64,000 nucleotides of DNA from Gammaproteobacteria bacterium (GTDB lineage: Bacteria; Pseudomonadota; Gammaproteobacteria; JAJFKO01): positions 1-64,000 of the forward strand of contig JAJFKO010000010.1 of NCBI GenBank assembly GCA_021773175.1, in the 5' to 3' direction. Below the pieces are notes generated by a model. That model saw only the letters and a program-made list of their open reading frames with translations, did not search any database and was not told the origin of the DNA. A program made the position numbers and the translations under genes. Below are positions 1 through 8,528 of the stretch, piece by piece. Every line of letters starts with the position of its first letter. The stretch's first letter is position 1.

Positions 1-782
1 GCTAAACTAACAATAGGAATATCACTATCTTGTAAAAACGCGTCACGGTTTTGCTGCGCGAGTTTTTCATATAATTGTCTTTTGCCTTGATGTAGGAATA
101 ATGCGCCGCAACAAGTTTGTGTTTTAGATACTTGTATATTAATACTATATGCCGCTAATACTTTATAGCTAGCGGCTATTGCCGCGGTGTCCGCTAATGG
201 GTGTATACAGCCGGGAAAGACAATGACTTGTTGTGTTGCCGTTTTGTTGGTTTGTGGTTTATGGGTTTTTAATGAATATGGTGCAGCAGGTAATAGTGCA
301 TCCAAATGTTCAAGTCGCATTAATTTGAGTAAGCCAAGTTTCTTGGCAAGGAAACGAACCCCAAAAACTTGATAAGCAAATAACAAGTAGCGACTTGCAT
401 TTAAGCGGCGCGGGTGTTGAATGATATATTCAAGAAAGGTTAATGCTCGTGGTGATTGCGCTTTCTGCTGTGGAAATTTTTGTTGTAGGAATTGCTGCGT
501 GTAATCCATTAACTCACCATACTGAACCTTAGAAGGACAAACAGCTTCGCAAGTCCGACATGTCAAACAGTGATTGAGATGTTGGTCTGCTGTTTCTGTA
601 AAATCTAATGTTCCTTGTGCTAGTTGTTTGGCAATGGCAATGCGACCGCGTGGTGACTCTGCTTCATTGCCAGTGAGTTGATAGGTTGGGCAAACTGGTA
701 GACATAGACCACAGCGTACACATTGTGAGCTTAGCTGTTCGATTGATTGCGTTAGCTGATTTTCGCTATGATGATTTTGCAT
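1..782 (-). CDS. glcF: Glycolate oxidase iron-sulfur subunit GlcF (partial, 3' end outside window)
   Basis: The gene starts at ATG 782 and reads leftward off the window edge, so only the N-terminal ~260 residues are seen. Two ferredoxin-type 4Fe-4S motifs are visible: CVRCGLCLPVCP (residues 21-32) and CLTCRTCEAVCP (72-83). They are followed by the start of the cysteine-rich domain, with PGCIHP and a TCCGA motif. This order (two clusters, then CCG domain) is that of GlcF, which passes electrons from glycolate oxidation (GlcD/GlcE) to the membrane. A lactate-utilisation LutA/LldE-type protein is the alternative, but those usually lack the twin N-terminal ferredoxin motifs. The missing C-terminus and neighbours leave the exact substrate unproven. 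Confidence 0.85.
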   Translation of the reverse strand, partial: MQNHHSENQLTQSIEQLSSQCVRCGLCLPVCPTYQLTGNEAESPRGRIAIAKQLAQGTLDFTETADQHLNHCLTCRTCEAVCPSKVQYGELMDYTQQFLQQKFPQQKAQSPRALTFLEYIIQHPRRLNASRYLLFAYQVFGVRFLAKKLGLLKLMRLEHLDALLPAAPYSLKTHKPQTNKTATQQVIVFPGCIHPLADTAAIAASYKVLAAYSINIQVSKTQTCCGALFLHQGKRQLYEKLAQQNRDAFLQDSDIPIVSL

Positions 783-847
783 TTTAATTGGTTGAACTAT
801 GAAGATAAGTTATTATGCATAATACTTTAATATATGAGTATTGTGCA

Positions 848-867
848 ATATACCGTTGTCGGTATAT
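848..867. promoter_or_regulatory. Perfect 8-bp inverted repeat, operator-like or 5'-UTR hairpin
   Basis: ATATACCG, a TTGT spacer, then CGGTATAT form a perfect palindrome 38 bp before the ATG of the epimerase gene and 66 bp upstream of the divergent glcF start. It could be an operator or an mRNA hairpin. Its TATACC...GGTATA ends resemble those of repeats near 45307, 43150 and 51094, so it may instead be a small member of that group. Confidence 0.4.
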
Positions 868-904
868 CAGCAGGACTAACCAAAAGAGCAAAGGAGTGAC
901 GATT

Positions 905-1858
905 ATGAAACGCATAATTGCTGGCGCAACAGGCTTTATTGGCCGTTATTTAGTGGCTGAATGGCTTGCTCAAGGATATGACGTAGTCGTTATTGGCCGT
1001 GATTGTGAAAAAATCCATCAACAATTTCAAGATTCAGTTACGCCACTATGCTGGAATGAGCTCAGCCAGGAGCAACTGGCCTTATTTGCTGATTGTGATG
1101 CTATTGTGAACTTAACGGGTAGTAATATTGCGGCAGGTCGTTGGACCGCAAAAGTAAAGCAAGCGCTTTATACTAGTAGAATTCCGCGGACGACAACATT
1201 GGTTGACTTACTTAAAGAGCTTGGTGATAAAGCGCCAGTATTGTGTAATGCTAATGGCATTGGTATTTATGGGTGGCAACAAGCTCCAGAGCAAGGTTTG
1301 CCGACAGCACTAACGGAAGCAGATAACATTGACTATCAACAATCTCCCGATTTCTTAGCACATTTAGCTCGCGCTTGGGAACAAGCGGCACTTGCTGCGT
1401 GTACAGCTGGCGTTCGTGTCGTGAGCATGCGCTTTGGTGTGGTATTAGGTAAAGAAGGAGGCGCTTTGCCACGAATGGCATTACCGTTCCACTTTTTCTT
1501 GGGTGGGCCAATTGGTAATGGCAAACAACCCCTTTCGTGGATTGCTTTACCTGACTTAGTTCGCGCTATAGACTTTGTTATTGCTAATCAAGCCATAGAG
1601 GGTCCCGTAAACTTTACTGCGCCGCAATGCGTGACGCAGAAATATTTTGCTAAAACGTTAGGTGAGGTTTTACATAGGCCGAGTTTATTACCGACACCAG
1701 CCATAGCATTACGAGCTGCATTTGGTGACATGGCGGATGGTTTATTATTAAATGGTCAGCATGTTGTGCCAGAAAAATTACAAATACAGGGGTTTGAGTT
1801 TGATTATCCTGAATTGAAAGCAGCCTTAAAATATTGTTATCCTAGCGTCAAGAAATAA
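905..1858 (+). CDS. TIGR01777 family NAD(P)-dependent epimerase (YfcH/SDR39U1-like)
   Basis: The 317-residue protein is an extended short-chain dehydrogenase. The dinucleotide-binding motif GATGFIG lies at residues 7-13, and the C-terminal DUF1731-like segment carries the family's VPEKLQIQGFEF stretch. The family is widespread, but its substrate is not established. I chose ATG 905 because AAAGGAG lies just upstream. A longer reading frame back to 815 would add residues that do not look like the family. The gene is followed after 18 bp by recO, so the two may be co-transcribed. It is divergent from glcF, with a palindrome in the shared upstream region. Confidence 0.88.
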   Translation: MKRIIAGATGFIGRYLVAEWLAQGYDVVVIGRDCEKIHQQFQDSVTPLCWNELSQEQLALFADCDAIVNLTGSNIAAGRWTAKVKQALYTSRIPRTTTLVDLLKELGDKAPVLCNANGIGIYGWQQAPEQGLPTALTEADNIDYQQSPDFLAHLARAWEQAALAACTAGVRVVSMRFGVVLGKEGGALPRMALPFHFFLGGPIGNGKQPLSWIALPDLVRAIDFVIANQAIEGPVNFTAPQCVTQKYFAKTLGEVLHRPSLLPTPAIALRAAFGDMADGLLLNGQHVVPEKLQIQGFEFDYPELKAALKYCYPSVKK

Positions 1859-1876
1859 TGGAAATACATTAAAACA

Positions 1877-2581
1877 ATGTCAATAAACAACGATTCCCAC
1901 ACAGCCTTTGTGTTACATACGCGACTGTATCGTGAAACCAGCTTATTAGTAGACTTTTTTACTGCTGAGCATGGCCGCATGTCGGCTGTGGCTCGTGGTG
2001 CTCGGCGACCGAAATCGATGCAAAAAGGTTTGTTACAATCGTTTCAACCATTACTATTACAAGTAGCAGGAAAAAACGAATTAAAAACGGTGTGTAATGT
2101 TGAGGCGCAAAGTATGGCTATACGCTTAACCGGACAGGCATTATTTTGCGGCATGTATATTAATGAACTTATAATGCGTTTATTACATAGTGGTGAACCG
2201 TTACCCGGTGTATTCAAACGTTATTCAGAAGTGATAAAAGCATTGAGTTGTAACCAGAATATTGAAAGTACATTGCGTTTGTTTGAGCGCGATTTACTTG
2301 AACTGCTAGGTTATGGTTTGCCTTTGCTGCATGAAGCCTATAGTGGCGACACAATTAAAGCTGATAACTTTTATTATTATGAAGTAGAAAAAGGTTTTGT
2401 TTTGCAATTAACAACAGATTGGCAACGACAGGTTTATCGTGGTAAAAGTCTAATCGCGTTAGCACAAGGTGAACTGCAAAACAAAGAATGTTTGCTTGAT
2501 TGCAAACGTTTATTGCGTTATGTATTAAGTGGATTTTTGGGGAATAAACCGTTAAAAAGTCGCGAATTATTTTTGAGTTAG
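1877..2581 (+). CDS. recO: DNA repair protein RecO
   Basis: RecO mediates RecF-pathway recombination by helping RecA load onto SSB-coated single-stranded DNA. The 234-residue product has the N-terminal OB-fold signature (AFVLHTRLYRETSLLVDFFT, then GRMSAVARGARRPKS) and a helical C-terminal region, at the normal family length. It precedes pdxJ by 20 bp. In many gammaproteobacteria the order is rnc-era-recO-pdxJ. Here rnc and era are some 55 kb away at the other end of the window, so recO-pdxJ forms a detached piece behind the epimerase gene. Confidence 0.95.
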   Translation: MSINNDSHTAFVLHTRLYRETSLLVDFFTAEHGRMSAVARGARRPKSMQKGLLQSFQPLLLQVAGKNELKTVCNVEAQSMAIRLTGQALFCGMYINELIMRLLHSGEPLPGVFKRYSEVIKALSCNQNIESTLRLFERDLLELLGYGLPLLHEAYSGDTIKADNFYYYEVEKGFVLQLTTDWQRQVYRGKSLIALAQGELQNKECLLDCKRLLRYVLSGFLGNKPLKSRELFLS

Positions 2582-2601
2582 AATGAGAGGAGATAGATAT
2601 C

Positions 2602-3324
2602 GTGCATAAAGATGTATTGTTAGGCGTGAATGTTGATCATGTTGCAACCTTAAGGCAAGCGCGCGGAACTAATTATCCTGATCCTGTTTTAGCTGCACAA
2701 CAAGCAGAGCTCGCTGGCGCAGATGGTATTACCGTACATTTACGTGAAGATCGTCGTCATATACAAGAGCATGATGTTTTACGCTTACGAGAAATTCTTA
2801 ATATTCATTTAAATCTAGAAATGGCTGCAACAGAGGCGATGACCGATTTTGCTTTGCAAATTAAACCTCAATTTTGTTGTTTGGTTCCAGAGAAGCGTGA
2901 AGAATTAACAACGGAAGGTGGCTTAGATGTCGTTGCTCATGAAAAAGCAATTAAACATGTTTGTCATCAATTAGCAGAAGCGAATATACACGTTTCATTA
3001 TTTATTGATCCGGAACCAGAACAGATTTTGGCGAGTGTCCGTTGTGGTGCGCCGGTTATTGAATTGCATACTGGGCATTACACTGAAGCTGAGGGTGAAA
3101 AGCCGCAACAAGAATTACAGCGCATTAAAGATGCCGCTCGTTTTGCCAAGAGTAAAAACTTAATAGTTAATGCTGGTCATGGCTTGCATTATCATAATGT
3201 CCAACCGATTGTTGCTATCCCTGAAATTAATGAATTGAATATCGGCCATAGCATGGTGGCGCATGCGGTTTTTGTCGGGATGGATGCTGCTGTACGCGAA
3301 ATGAAGCAGTTGTTACGACGCTAG
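2602..3324 (+). CDS. pdxJ: Pyridoxine 5'-phosphate synthase
   Basis: PdxJ condenses 1-deoxy-D-xylulose 5-phosphate with 3-amino-2-oxopropyl phosphate to give pyridoxine 5'-phosphate, the last ring-forming step of DXP-dependent vitamin B6 synthesis. The 240-residue TIM barrel begins with the hallmark [20 protein letters not shown]. It also contains the HLREDRRHI phosphate/substrate segment and NLEMAAT, with the conserved catalytic glutamate. Translation starts at GTG 2602, preceded by GAGAGGAG. The gene sits directly behind recO, a conserved pairing. Confidence 0.97.
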   Translation: MHKDVLLGVNVDHVATLRQARGTNYPDPVLAAQQAELAGADGITVHLREDRRHIQEHDVLRLREILNIHLNLEMAATEAMTDFALQIKPQFCCLVPEKREELTTEGGLDVVAHEKAIKHVCHQLAEANIHVSLFIDPEPEQILASVRCGAPVIELHTGHYTEAEGEKPQQELQRIKDAARFAKSKNLIVNAGHGLHYHNVQPIVAIPEINELNIGHSMVAHAVFVGMDAAVREMKQLLRR

Positions 3325-3386
3325 TATTAGTGTATCTTTTTGAAATCAAATTTTTATGACTCAGTTTATTGTGTGTAGGGGGAAAA

Positions 3387-4712
3387 ATGCTAAGAAAGAA
3401 GCCCGCAAAGCGCTATATCGGGGGAGCGCTTTTCTGCCTACTGTTCGGTCTAAGTTCGACAGCCTTTGCTTCGGCTTATCAAATATGGGAACAGAATGGA
3501 GCTGGAGTTGGTGATTATCATGCGGGTGGTGCTGCTGAAGCCAATGATGCCAGTACAAACTTTTATAATGCCGCAGGTTTAATCCGTATCAAAAAACAAG
3601 AAGTTGTTTTTGGTGCTGCCTATGTTTCAACAAGCATAGAATACACGGGTTCAGTTCAAGTTAATACTTTATCGCAACAGCCTTTTATTGTCAGGCCTGC
3701 ACAAGCAGGCAATAAAAATTTAATTCCTGATTTCTATTATTCAACGCCGTTATCGCCACATTGGGCATTAGGTTTTGGTATCAATGTACCATTTGCGGCT
3801 GAAACCGATTATGGCAAAAGTACCGTATTACGTTATATCGCAACCGAAACTAAATTGAAGACCATTGATGTTAGTCCATCTGTTGCCTATCAAGTTAGTA
3901 AAAATATTGCGATTGGCGGAGGTTTTGATGCACAGTACATGACCGGCGAGTTTAATTCTTTTGGCGTTTTGTTTGATCCTTCTTTTGATACAGCAAGTCG
4001 TAATGATGCCAAGGCTTGGGGTTATGGGTATCACTTAGGAATGTTAGTGATGTTTACCCCTCATACCCGAGTCGGTTTAAATTATCGTTCCCAAATTGTT
4101 GAGCATTTGCGAGGAGATAGTCGTTTTCGTGGACCACTTGCAAATGGTTTTGTCGGAGGCTCGCAAACGTCAACAAACTTAGAAACAACGATTCTCACGC
4201 CGCCAACAACAACGCTAAGTGTTTACCATGACTTTAATAAAGTCTGGTCGATGATGGCATCTGTTTTTTATACGCAGTGGGATAAACAATCTAACTTGGT
4301 TTTAAAGAATGTTGCCGCAATTAACTCTACAACGTTTGCTGCCGATAATACTGTTTCCGCTAAAATTCATGAAGGTTTTCGCAATACCTGGAATGTTGCA
4401 CTTGGCATTCACTATCATCCAGTATTGCAGTGGTTATTTAAGATGGGTATTGGCTATGATGAAACCCCAACGATTAATCGTTTGCGCACCTTACAATTAC
4501 CAGATGGTAATCGTTATGTCATTGCCTTTGGCGTGCATTTCCAAGCGACAAAACAATTAGGTTTAGATTTAGGTTGGACTCACTTGTTTGTACAAAAAGC
4601 TAAAGTGGCTCCGCCACCACAAAAAATTTCTGCGCAAGTGTCATCACTTAATGGCGTGGTTAGAAGTAGTGGTAATATTGTTGGTGGTCAGCTGACTTAT
4701 GATTTTATTTGA
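3387..4712 (+). CDS. FadL/OmpP1/TodX-family outer membrane transporter
   Basis: The 441-residue protein has a signal peptide (hydrophobic stretch GGALFCLLFGLSSTAFA, probable cleavage before SAYQI). A FadL-type N-terminus follows, with the hatch-like segment EANDASTNFYNAAGLIRI matching the family's NPA-containing region. The rest is a repetitive beta-strand pattern ending in an aromatic C-terminus (LTYDFI), as for outer membrane barrels. The family imports long-chain fatty acids or hydrophobic compounds. ATG 3387 is preferred over TTG 3369 because TAGGGGGA lies directly before it. Substrate is unknown, so no symbol is given. Confidence 0.87.
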   Translation: MLRKKPAKRYIGGALFCLLFGLSSTAFASAYQIWEQNGAGVGDYHAGGAAEANDASTNFYNAAGLIRIKKQEVVFGAAYVSTSIEYTGSVQVNTLSQQPFIVRPAQAGNKNLIPDFYYSTPLSPHWALGFGINVPFAAETDYGKSTVLRYIATETKLKTIDVSPSVAYQVSKNIAIGGGFDAQYMTGEFNSFGVLFDPSFDTASRNDAKAWGYGYHLGMLVMFTPHTRVGLNYRSQIVEHLRGDSRFRGPLANGFVGGSQTSTNLETTILTPPTTTLSVYHDFNKVWSMMASVFYTQWDKQSNLVLKNVAAINSTTFAADNTVSAKIHEGFRNTWNVALGIHYHPVLQWLFKMGIGYDETPTINRLRTLQLPDGNRYVIAFGVHFQATKQLGLDLGWTHLFVQKAKVAPPPQKISAQVSSLNGVVRSSGNIVGGQLTYDFI

Positions 4713-4730
4713 TTTTGACAAGCTTATATG

Positions 4731-4772
4731 AAAAAACCTCAGATGAATTTAGTATAAATCCACCTGAGGTTT
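4731..4772 (-). terminator. Rho-independent terminator of the minus-strand secreted-protein gene
   Basis: AAACCTCAG (4734-4742) pairs with CTGAGGTTT (4764-4772). In the minus-strand RNA the inner part also pairs through G-U wobbles, giving a 17-bp stem with a 5-nt loop followed by a run of six U. The plus-strand version has A-C mismatches and a weaker T-run, so the hairpin is best assigned to the gene at 4806-5249. It may also stop the fadL-like transcript. Confidence 0.85.
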
Positions 4773-4805
4773 GGAATGATTTTTAATTGAACCGGACTTA
4801 AATAG

Positions 4806-5249
4806 TTATTTAGAGCTTACTGGTTTTAATGTCATTGTATCTTTGCTACCAGTAACGATAACGGTAGAACTACTATCCGTAGCAGCAACGTCACCCATGT
4901 TAGGACCGGCAATGGTTAGCTCAACAGTTGCAACCGGTGTACCAGTACATGTTTCATTATCATAAACTGCGGCTTTACATGTTGTACCAGAACCTGCGCA
5001 TAAACCAGCAATCAAAGCCCATGGAGCATTACTCACACCTGGTGTGCCATTTTGCTCTGCTGGAGTAAAGGTGTTTGCCATACCAAGTTGTCCTGGGCAT
5101 AAGCCGGCGTGTTTACCTGAAAGAATTTTAACAGTAGATGGAGCATTCGTGTAATTTGTGGTATTTAAGCTTGCGGCATTCGCAGTAGCAAAACCTAAGA
5201 AAGCGGTTGTAAAAGCGACCCCAAGAATTACTTTTAATAGTTGTGTCAT
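4806..5249 (-). CDS. Small secreted protein with conserved-looking cysteines, unknown function
   Basis: This is a 147-residue protein with a clear signal peptide (LLKVILGVAFTTAFLGFATANA, cleavage likely after ANA). The mature part is about 124 residues, rich in Thr, Ser, Gly and Ala, with cysteines in GLCPGQ, GLCAGSGTTCKAA and NETCTG that could form disulfides. I do not recognise the family. ATG 5249 is chosen because AGGAGAAAGAC lies just before it, and a longer frame to 5309 has no such support. The gene is monocistronic, with a plausible promoter upstream and a strong terminator downstream, which suggests substantial independent expression. A periplasmic or extracellular role is inference. 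Confidence 0.75.
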   Translation of the reverse strand: MTQLLKVILGVAFTTAFLGFATANAASLNTTNYTNAPSTVKILSGKHAGLCPGQLGMANTFTPAEQNGTPGVSNAPWALIAGLCAGSGTTCKAAVYDNETCTGTPVATVELTIAGPNMGDVAATDSSSTVIVTGSKDTMTLKPVSSK

Positions 5250-5296
5250 CGTCTTTCTCCTACAAAATGTTGTATTGTTAATTAATTGACGAGCGT

Positions 5297-5325
5297 AATA
5301 TAGGGTCAAAAGCGGGCATTTGCAA
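5297..5325 (-). promoter_or_regulatory. Candidate sigma70 promoter for the secreted-protein gene
   Basis: On the minus strand TTGCAA (5320-5325) is separated by 17 bp from TATATT (5297-5302), about 50 bp before the ATG at 5249. An overlapping alternative uses TTGACC as -35 with a poorer -10. Confidence 0.5.
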
Positions 5326-5381
5326 ATTTTTTACGATTATGCGATGTTTATTATCAATTTTGCGCAAGAAGGGTAGGGTTT

Positions 5382-5864
5382 GTGATATATAAGTTACTGA
5401 TTGATTTGAATAAACAGCAGTTATCCTTGCTGCAAAACGAGCAAGCTTACAAAGTCTATAGTATTTCCAGCGGTGCTAATGGTATTGGTGAGGAACAAGG
5501 TTCTGGCAAAACACCACGCGGTCGTCATTGTATTTGCGCAAAAATCGGCAAAGAAATGCCAATAAATACAGTATTTCGACATCGTAAACCTACTGGCGAG
5601 TTATATACAGAAGAGCTGTGCAATAAATACTCTGAACGTGATTGGATTTTAACGCGAATTTTATGGTTACAGGGCTTAGAAGTGGGTAAAAACCGTTTAG
5701 GCAATGTAGACACCTTTGAGCGGTTTATCTATATTCACGGTACTCCAGATTCGACGCCTATTGGACAACCTGGTTCAAAAGGCTGCATTCGTATGCGAAA
5801 TGCCGACATCATTGAGTTATTTGGTCTGGTTAATATTGGAACGGAAGTTTATTTGCAAGATTGA
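5382..5864 (+). CDS. L,D-transpeptidase (YkuD domain)
   Basis: The 160-residue protein is essentially a bare YkuD catalytic domain. The active-site pattern is clear: YIHGTPD near residue 120, then GSKGCIRMRNAD with the catalytic cysteine. The family cross-links peptidoglycan stems or attaches lipoproteins. No signal peptide or LysM domain is evident, so this resembles the short YkuD proteins of Legionella-like bacteria. A cytoplasmic start or a periplasmic location through a cryptic signal cannot be resolved. Translation begins at GTG 5382 behind AGAAGGGTAGGG. The gene diverges from the secreted-protein gene. Confidence 0.85.
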   Translation: MIYKLLIDLNKQQLSLLQNEQAYKVYSISSGANGIGEEQGSGKTPRGRHCICAKIGKEMPINTVFRHRKPTGELYTEELCNKYSERDWILTRILWLQGLEVGKNRLGNVDTFERFIYIHGTPDSTPIGQPGSKGCIRMRNADIIELFGLVNIGTEVYLQD

Positions 5865-5887
5865 TGCAAATTTTAGCAATAACTTGT

Positions 5888-5893
5888 TATAAT
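5888..5893 (+). promoter_or_regulatory. Consensus -10 box upstream of the DUF1820 gene
   Basis: TATAAT lies 54 bp before the ATG at 5947, in AACTTGTTATAATAGC. No good -35 is found at 16-18 bp, so the promoter call rests on the -10 alone. A small hairpin (GGACT/AGTCC, 5911-5926) lies in the leader before AAGGGAGC. Confidence 0.45.
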
Positions 5894-5946
5894 AGCCGCT
5901 TTGTAAATTTGAGGACTTGCGATAGTCCGATCAAGAAGGGAGCAAT

Positions 5947-6303
5947 ATGACTAATACTCCAAGTAAAGAAAATATCTTTCGTATTATCTTTTACAACGAA
6001 GAGAACGTTTATGAAATTTATTGTCGTGGTGTTTCTGAAAGTGAAATGTTTAGTTTTATCGAAGTTGAAGATTTAGTTTTTGGTGATAGCGGTTCAGTTG
6101 TGGTTGATCCTTCGGTAGAGCGTTTGAAAGCAGAGTTTAGTGGCGTCACGCGTTTTTATATTCCAGCGCATTCTATTATTCGAATTGACGAAGTTGAAAA
6201 AGAAGGCGTTGCCAAAGTCCATGACAAAGGCGACAAGAAAAATAATGTTAGTCATTTCCCAACAGGAATGGCAAGTTCAACGGGTGATAAGGATAAACGT
6301 TAA
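5947..6303 (+). CDS. DUF1820 family protein
   Basis: This is a 118-residue protein. Its first ~85 residues match the DUF1820 pattern: FRIIFYNEENVYEIYCRGV, then FIEVEDLVFG and FYIPAHSIIRIDEVEKEG. The C-terminal ~30 residues are charged and probably disordered. The family is restricted mainly to gammaproteobacteria and its biochemical role is not known to me. The stop codon overlaps the start of nagZ (TAATG), so the two are translationally coupled and begin a DUF1820-nagZ-mscS operon. AGAAGGGAGC precedes the start. Confidence 0.85.
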   Translation: MTNTPSKENIFRIIFYNEENVYEIYCRGVSESEMFSFIEVEDLVFGDSGSVVVDPSVERLKAEFSGVTRFYIPAHSIIRIDEVEKEGVAKVHDKGDKKNNVSHFPTGMASSTGDKDKR

Positions 6304-7346
6304 TGCTTAGCGGTCCTCTCATGTTAGATCTTCAGGGTCTAACATTAACAACAGAAGAAAAAGAATTACTCGCGCATCCTATGGTTGGGGGAGTTATTCT
6401 TTTTGCTCGTAACTATGAGTCAATTACACAAGTCACCGAATTAACGCAAGCAATTCGTCAAGCGGTTAACAAGCCCTTGTTGATTGCAGTTGATCAAGAA
6501 GGCGGGCGTGTACAACGATTTCAAACAGGTTTTACCAAGATTCCTGCCATGGGTCAGCTTGGAGAACTTTATAAGCATGATAAAGAGCAAGCGTTAACAT
6601 TAAGTGAAAACTGTGCTTGGTTATTAGCTGCAGAAGTATTAGCGGTGGGTGTCGACATTTCTTTTACGCCGGTTTTAGATTTAAATCTAGGTATTAGTGA
6701 TGTTATTGGTAATCGTGCTTTTGCTAGCAACGCAGATGATATAATTCAATTGGTCAGCGTCTTTATAAAAGGTTTACAGCAAGCGGGTATGGCGGCAACT
6801 GGCAAACATTTTCCTGGTCATGGCTCCGTTGCTCTTGATTCACATGTGACAATGCCTGTTGATGAGCGTGACATACAAACTATTCAACAACTAGATTTAG
6901 AACCTTTTAAACGGTTAATAGCAATGAATGCTTTAGCTGCTATTATGCCTGCTCATATTGTGTATGAACAAGTTGATAAATTACCCGCAGGTTTCTCAAC
7001 AATTTGGTTACAACAAATACTACGACAAGAATTACATTTTACTGGTGCAATTTTCAGTGATGATTTAACTATGCAAGGTGCTAAAGCATTATATGCTGAT
7101 CCTTGTGAGCGAGTTGATGTTGCACTTGCAGCTGGTTGTGACATGGTCTTACTCTGCAATGACCGTGATGCGGTTATTAACGTTTTGGACAATATGCAAA
7201 TGGCATTATCAACGGCAAGTCAACAACGTTTACAAGCAATGCTTGCACTAAATACGCAATATAACGTTAGCGAGTTACGCAATCATCCTCGCTATTTAGC
7301 AACGCAAGAACAGCTCCAACAATTAGGGGAAGGTGTTACCTCATGA
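6303..7346 (+). CDS. nagZ: Beta-N-acetylhexosaminidase NagZ
   Basis: NagZ is the cytoplasmic glycoside hydrolase family 3 enzyme that removes GlcNAc from GlcNAc-anhydroMurNAc-peptides in cell wall recycling. Its product influences beta-lactamase induction in some species. The 347-residue protein has all the signatures: AVDQEGGRVQRF, KHFPGHGSVALDSH (the mobile loop with the catalytic His-Asp dyad), and IFSDDLTMQGA with the nucleophile aspartate. Length is normal. It overlaps the upstream DUF1820 gene and the downstream mscS gene (ATGA), indicating one operon. Confidence 0.96.
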   Translation: MLSGPLMLDLQGLTLTTEEKELLAHPMVGGVILFARNYESITQVTELTQAIRQAVNKPLLIAVDQEGGRVQRFQTGFTKIPAMGQLGELYKHDKEQALTLSENCAWLLAAEVLAVGVDISFTPVLDLNLGISDVIGNRAFASNADDIIQLVSVFIKGLQQAGMAATGKHFPGHGSVALDSHVTMPVDERDIQTIQQLDLEPFKRLIAMNALAAIMPAHIVYEQVDKLPAGFSTIWLQQILRQELHFTGAIFSDDLTMQGAKALYADPCERVDVALAAGCDMVLLCNDRDAVINVLDNMQMALSTASQQRLQAMLALNTQYNVSELRNHPRYLATQEQLQQLGEGVTS

Positions 7347-8470
7347 AATTGTATGCATTCAAACAACAGTACGCACATTTTATGCAAGTGATGAACCAAC
7401 AGTTAAATGGTAATGGTTGGGTCGTTGAAGTGGCTATTTTCTTAGGCATTACTATTATTATTAGCGCTACAGTTGCCATAACGTTAAGTTCAATTCATAA
7501 GCGTCTACATAAAAGCACAAAGAATCGGCATTGGGATAAAATCATTGTTCGCGCGCTTGACCTGCCTTGTCAATTATTGATTTGGGTGGTGGGACTTTGC
7601 TATATCGCGGATATATTCCAAAATGTTGTTAGCAATCAGACTGTTTTCCAATTTGTGGCGCCACTGCGCATGATTGGTATTATTGTTGCGTTTATTTGGT
7701 TTTTATTGCGTCTTGTTCGTTTTGCTGAAGAGTACTTTTCTGAACCGCGTATGGCAGCAAAATATGATGTGACAACAGTACATGCAATCAGCAAGATTTC
7801 GCGTATTACGGTTCTTGCTATTGGCGCATTAGTTTTATTACAAAGTATTGGTATTAAAACCTCAGGTATTGTCGCGTTTGGTGGTGTTGGTGGTTTAGCC
7901 GTTGGTTTTGCTGCTAAAGATTTACTAGCTAATTTCTTTGGTGGTTTTGTTATTGCCATTGATAAACCATTTCGTGTTGGAGATTGGATTCGCTCTCCAG
8001 ATCGAAATATTGAAGGTACAGTAGAACAAATTGGCTGGCGAATAACACGTATCCGGACTTTTGATAAGCGGCCGTTATTTGTGCCTAACTCTGCTTTTTT
8101 AACTATTTCAGTAGAAAATCCATCACGGATGCAAAATCGTAGAATTAAAACAACGGTAGGTGTTCGTTATGATGATTGGCATGTTGTTGAAAAAATAACG
8201 CATGATATTGAAACGATGCTGCGTGAACATCCCGATATTGATACTCGACAAACATTATTTGTGAAGCTTATTGATTTTGCACCATCTTCATTGACCTTGT
8301 TAGTTTATACTTTTACAAAAACCACTGCATGGGTGCAGTATCAAGAAATTCAACAAGATGTCTATTTGAAAATATTAAAAATTATTGATGATAATGATGC
8401 TGAATGTGCATTTCCAACATCAACATTGCATATTGCTAAAGCTGGAGATTTTGCCGAGTTAGGAGCATGA
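7343..8470 (+). CDS. MscS-family mechanosensitive ion channel
   Basis: This is a 375-residue membrane protein. Four to five hydrophobic segments occupy roughly residues 25-185, and the last is the pore-lining MscS helix. The diagnostic GVGGLAVGFAAKDLLANFFG is followed by the cytoplasmic beta domain (IDKPFRVGDWI). Such channels gate on membrane tension and release solutes during hypo-osmotic shock. The start overlaps the nagZ stop, so expression is coupled. There is no extra sensor domain. It is longer than E. coli MscS (286 aa) because of additional N-terminal helices, similar to YnaI/MscM-type members. Confidence 0.92.
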   Translation: MKLYAFKQQYAHFMQVMNQQLNGNGWVVEVAIFLGITIIISATVAITLSSIHKRLHKSTKNRHWDKIIVRALDLPCQLLIWVVGLCYIADIFQNVVSNQTVFQFVAPLRMIGIIVAFIWFLLRLVRFAEEYFSEPRMAAKYDVTTVHAISKISRITVLAIGALVLLQSIGIKTSGIVAFGGVGGLAVGFAAKDLLANFFGGFVIAIDKPFRVGDWIRSPDRNIEGTVEQIGWRITRIRTFDKRPLFVPNSAFLTISVENPSRMQNRRIKTTVGVRYDDWHVVEKITHDIETMLREHPDIDTRQTLFVKLIDFAPSSLTLLVYTFTKTTAWVQYQEIQQDVYLKILKIIDDNDAECAFPTSTLHIAKAGDFAELGA

Positions 8471-8528
8471 CAGCTTAATTGACTATATATTAAGACTTAC
8501 GACAAACTTTTCTGGGGGGGAAAGACCA

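Noticed and set aside
815-904. Upstream extension of the epimerase gene to ATG 815
   Set aside because: AAAGGAG directly precedes ATG 905, and the extra residues do not resemble the family. The segment also contains the palindrome at 848-867.
8490-8515. AAGACTTACGACAAACTT as a further copy of the GCAGGACTTACGATAAAC repeat
   Set aside because: Only about 14 bases agree and no opposite arm is present, so similarity may be chance.
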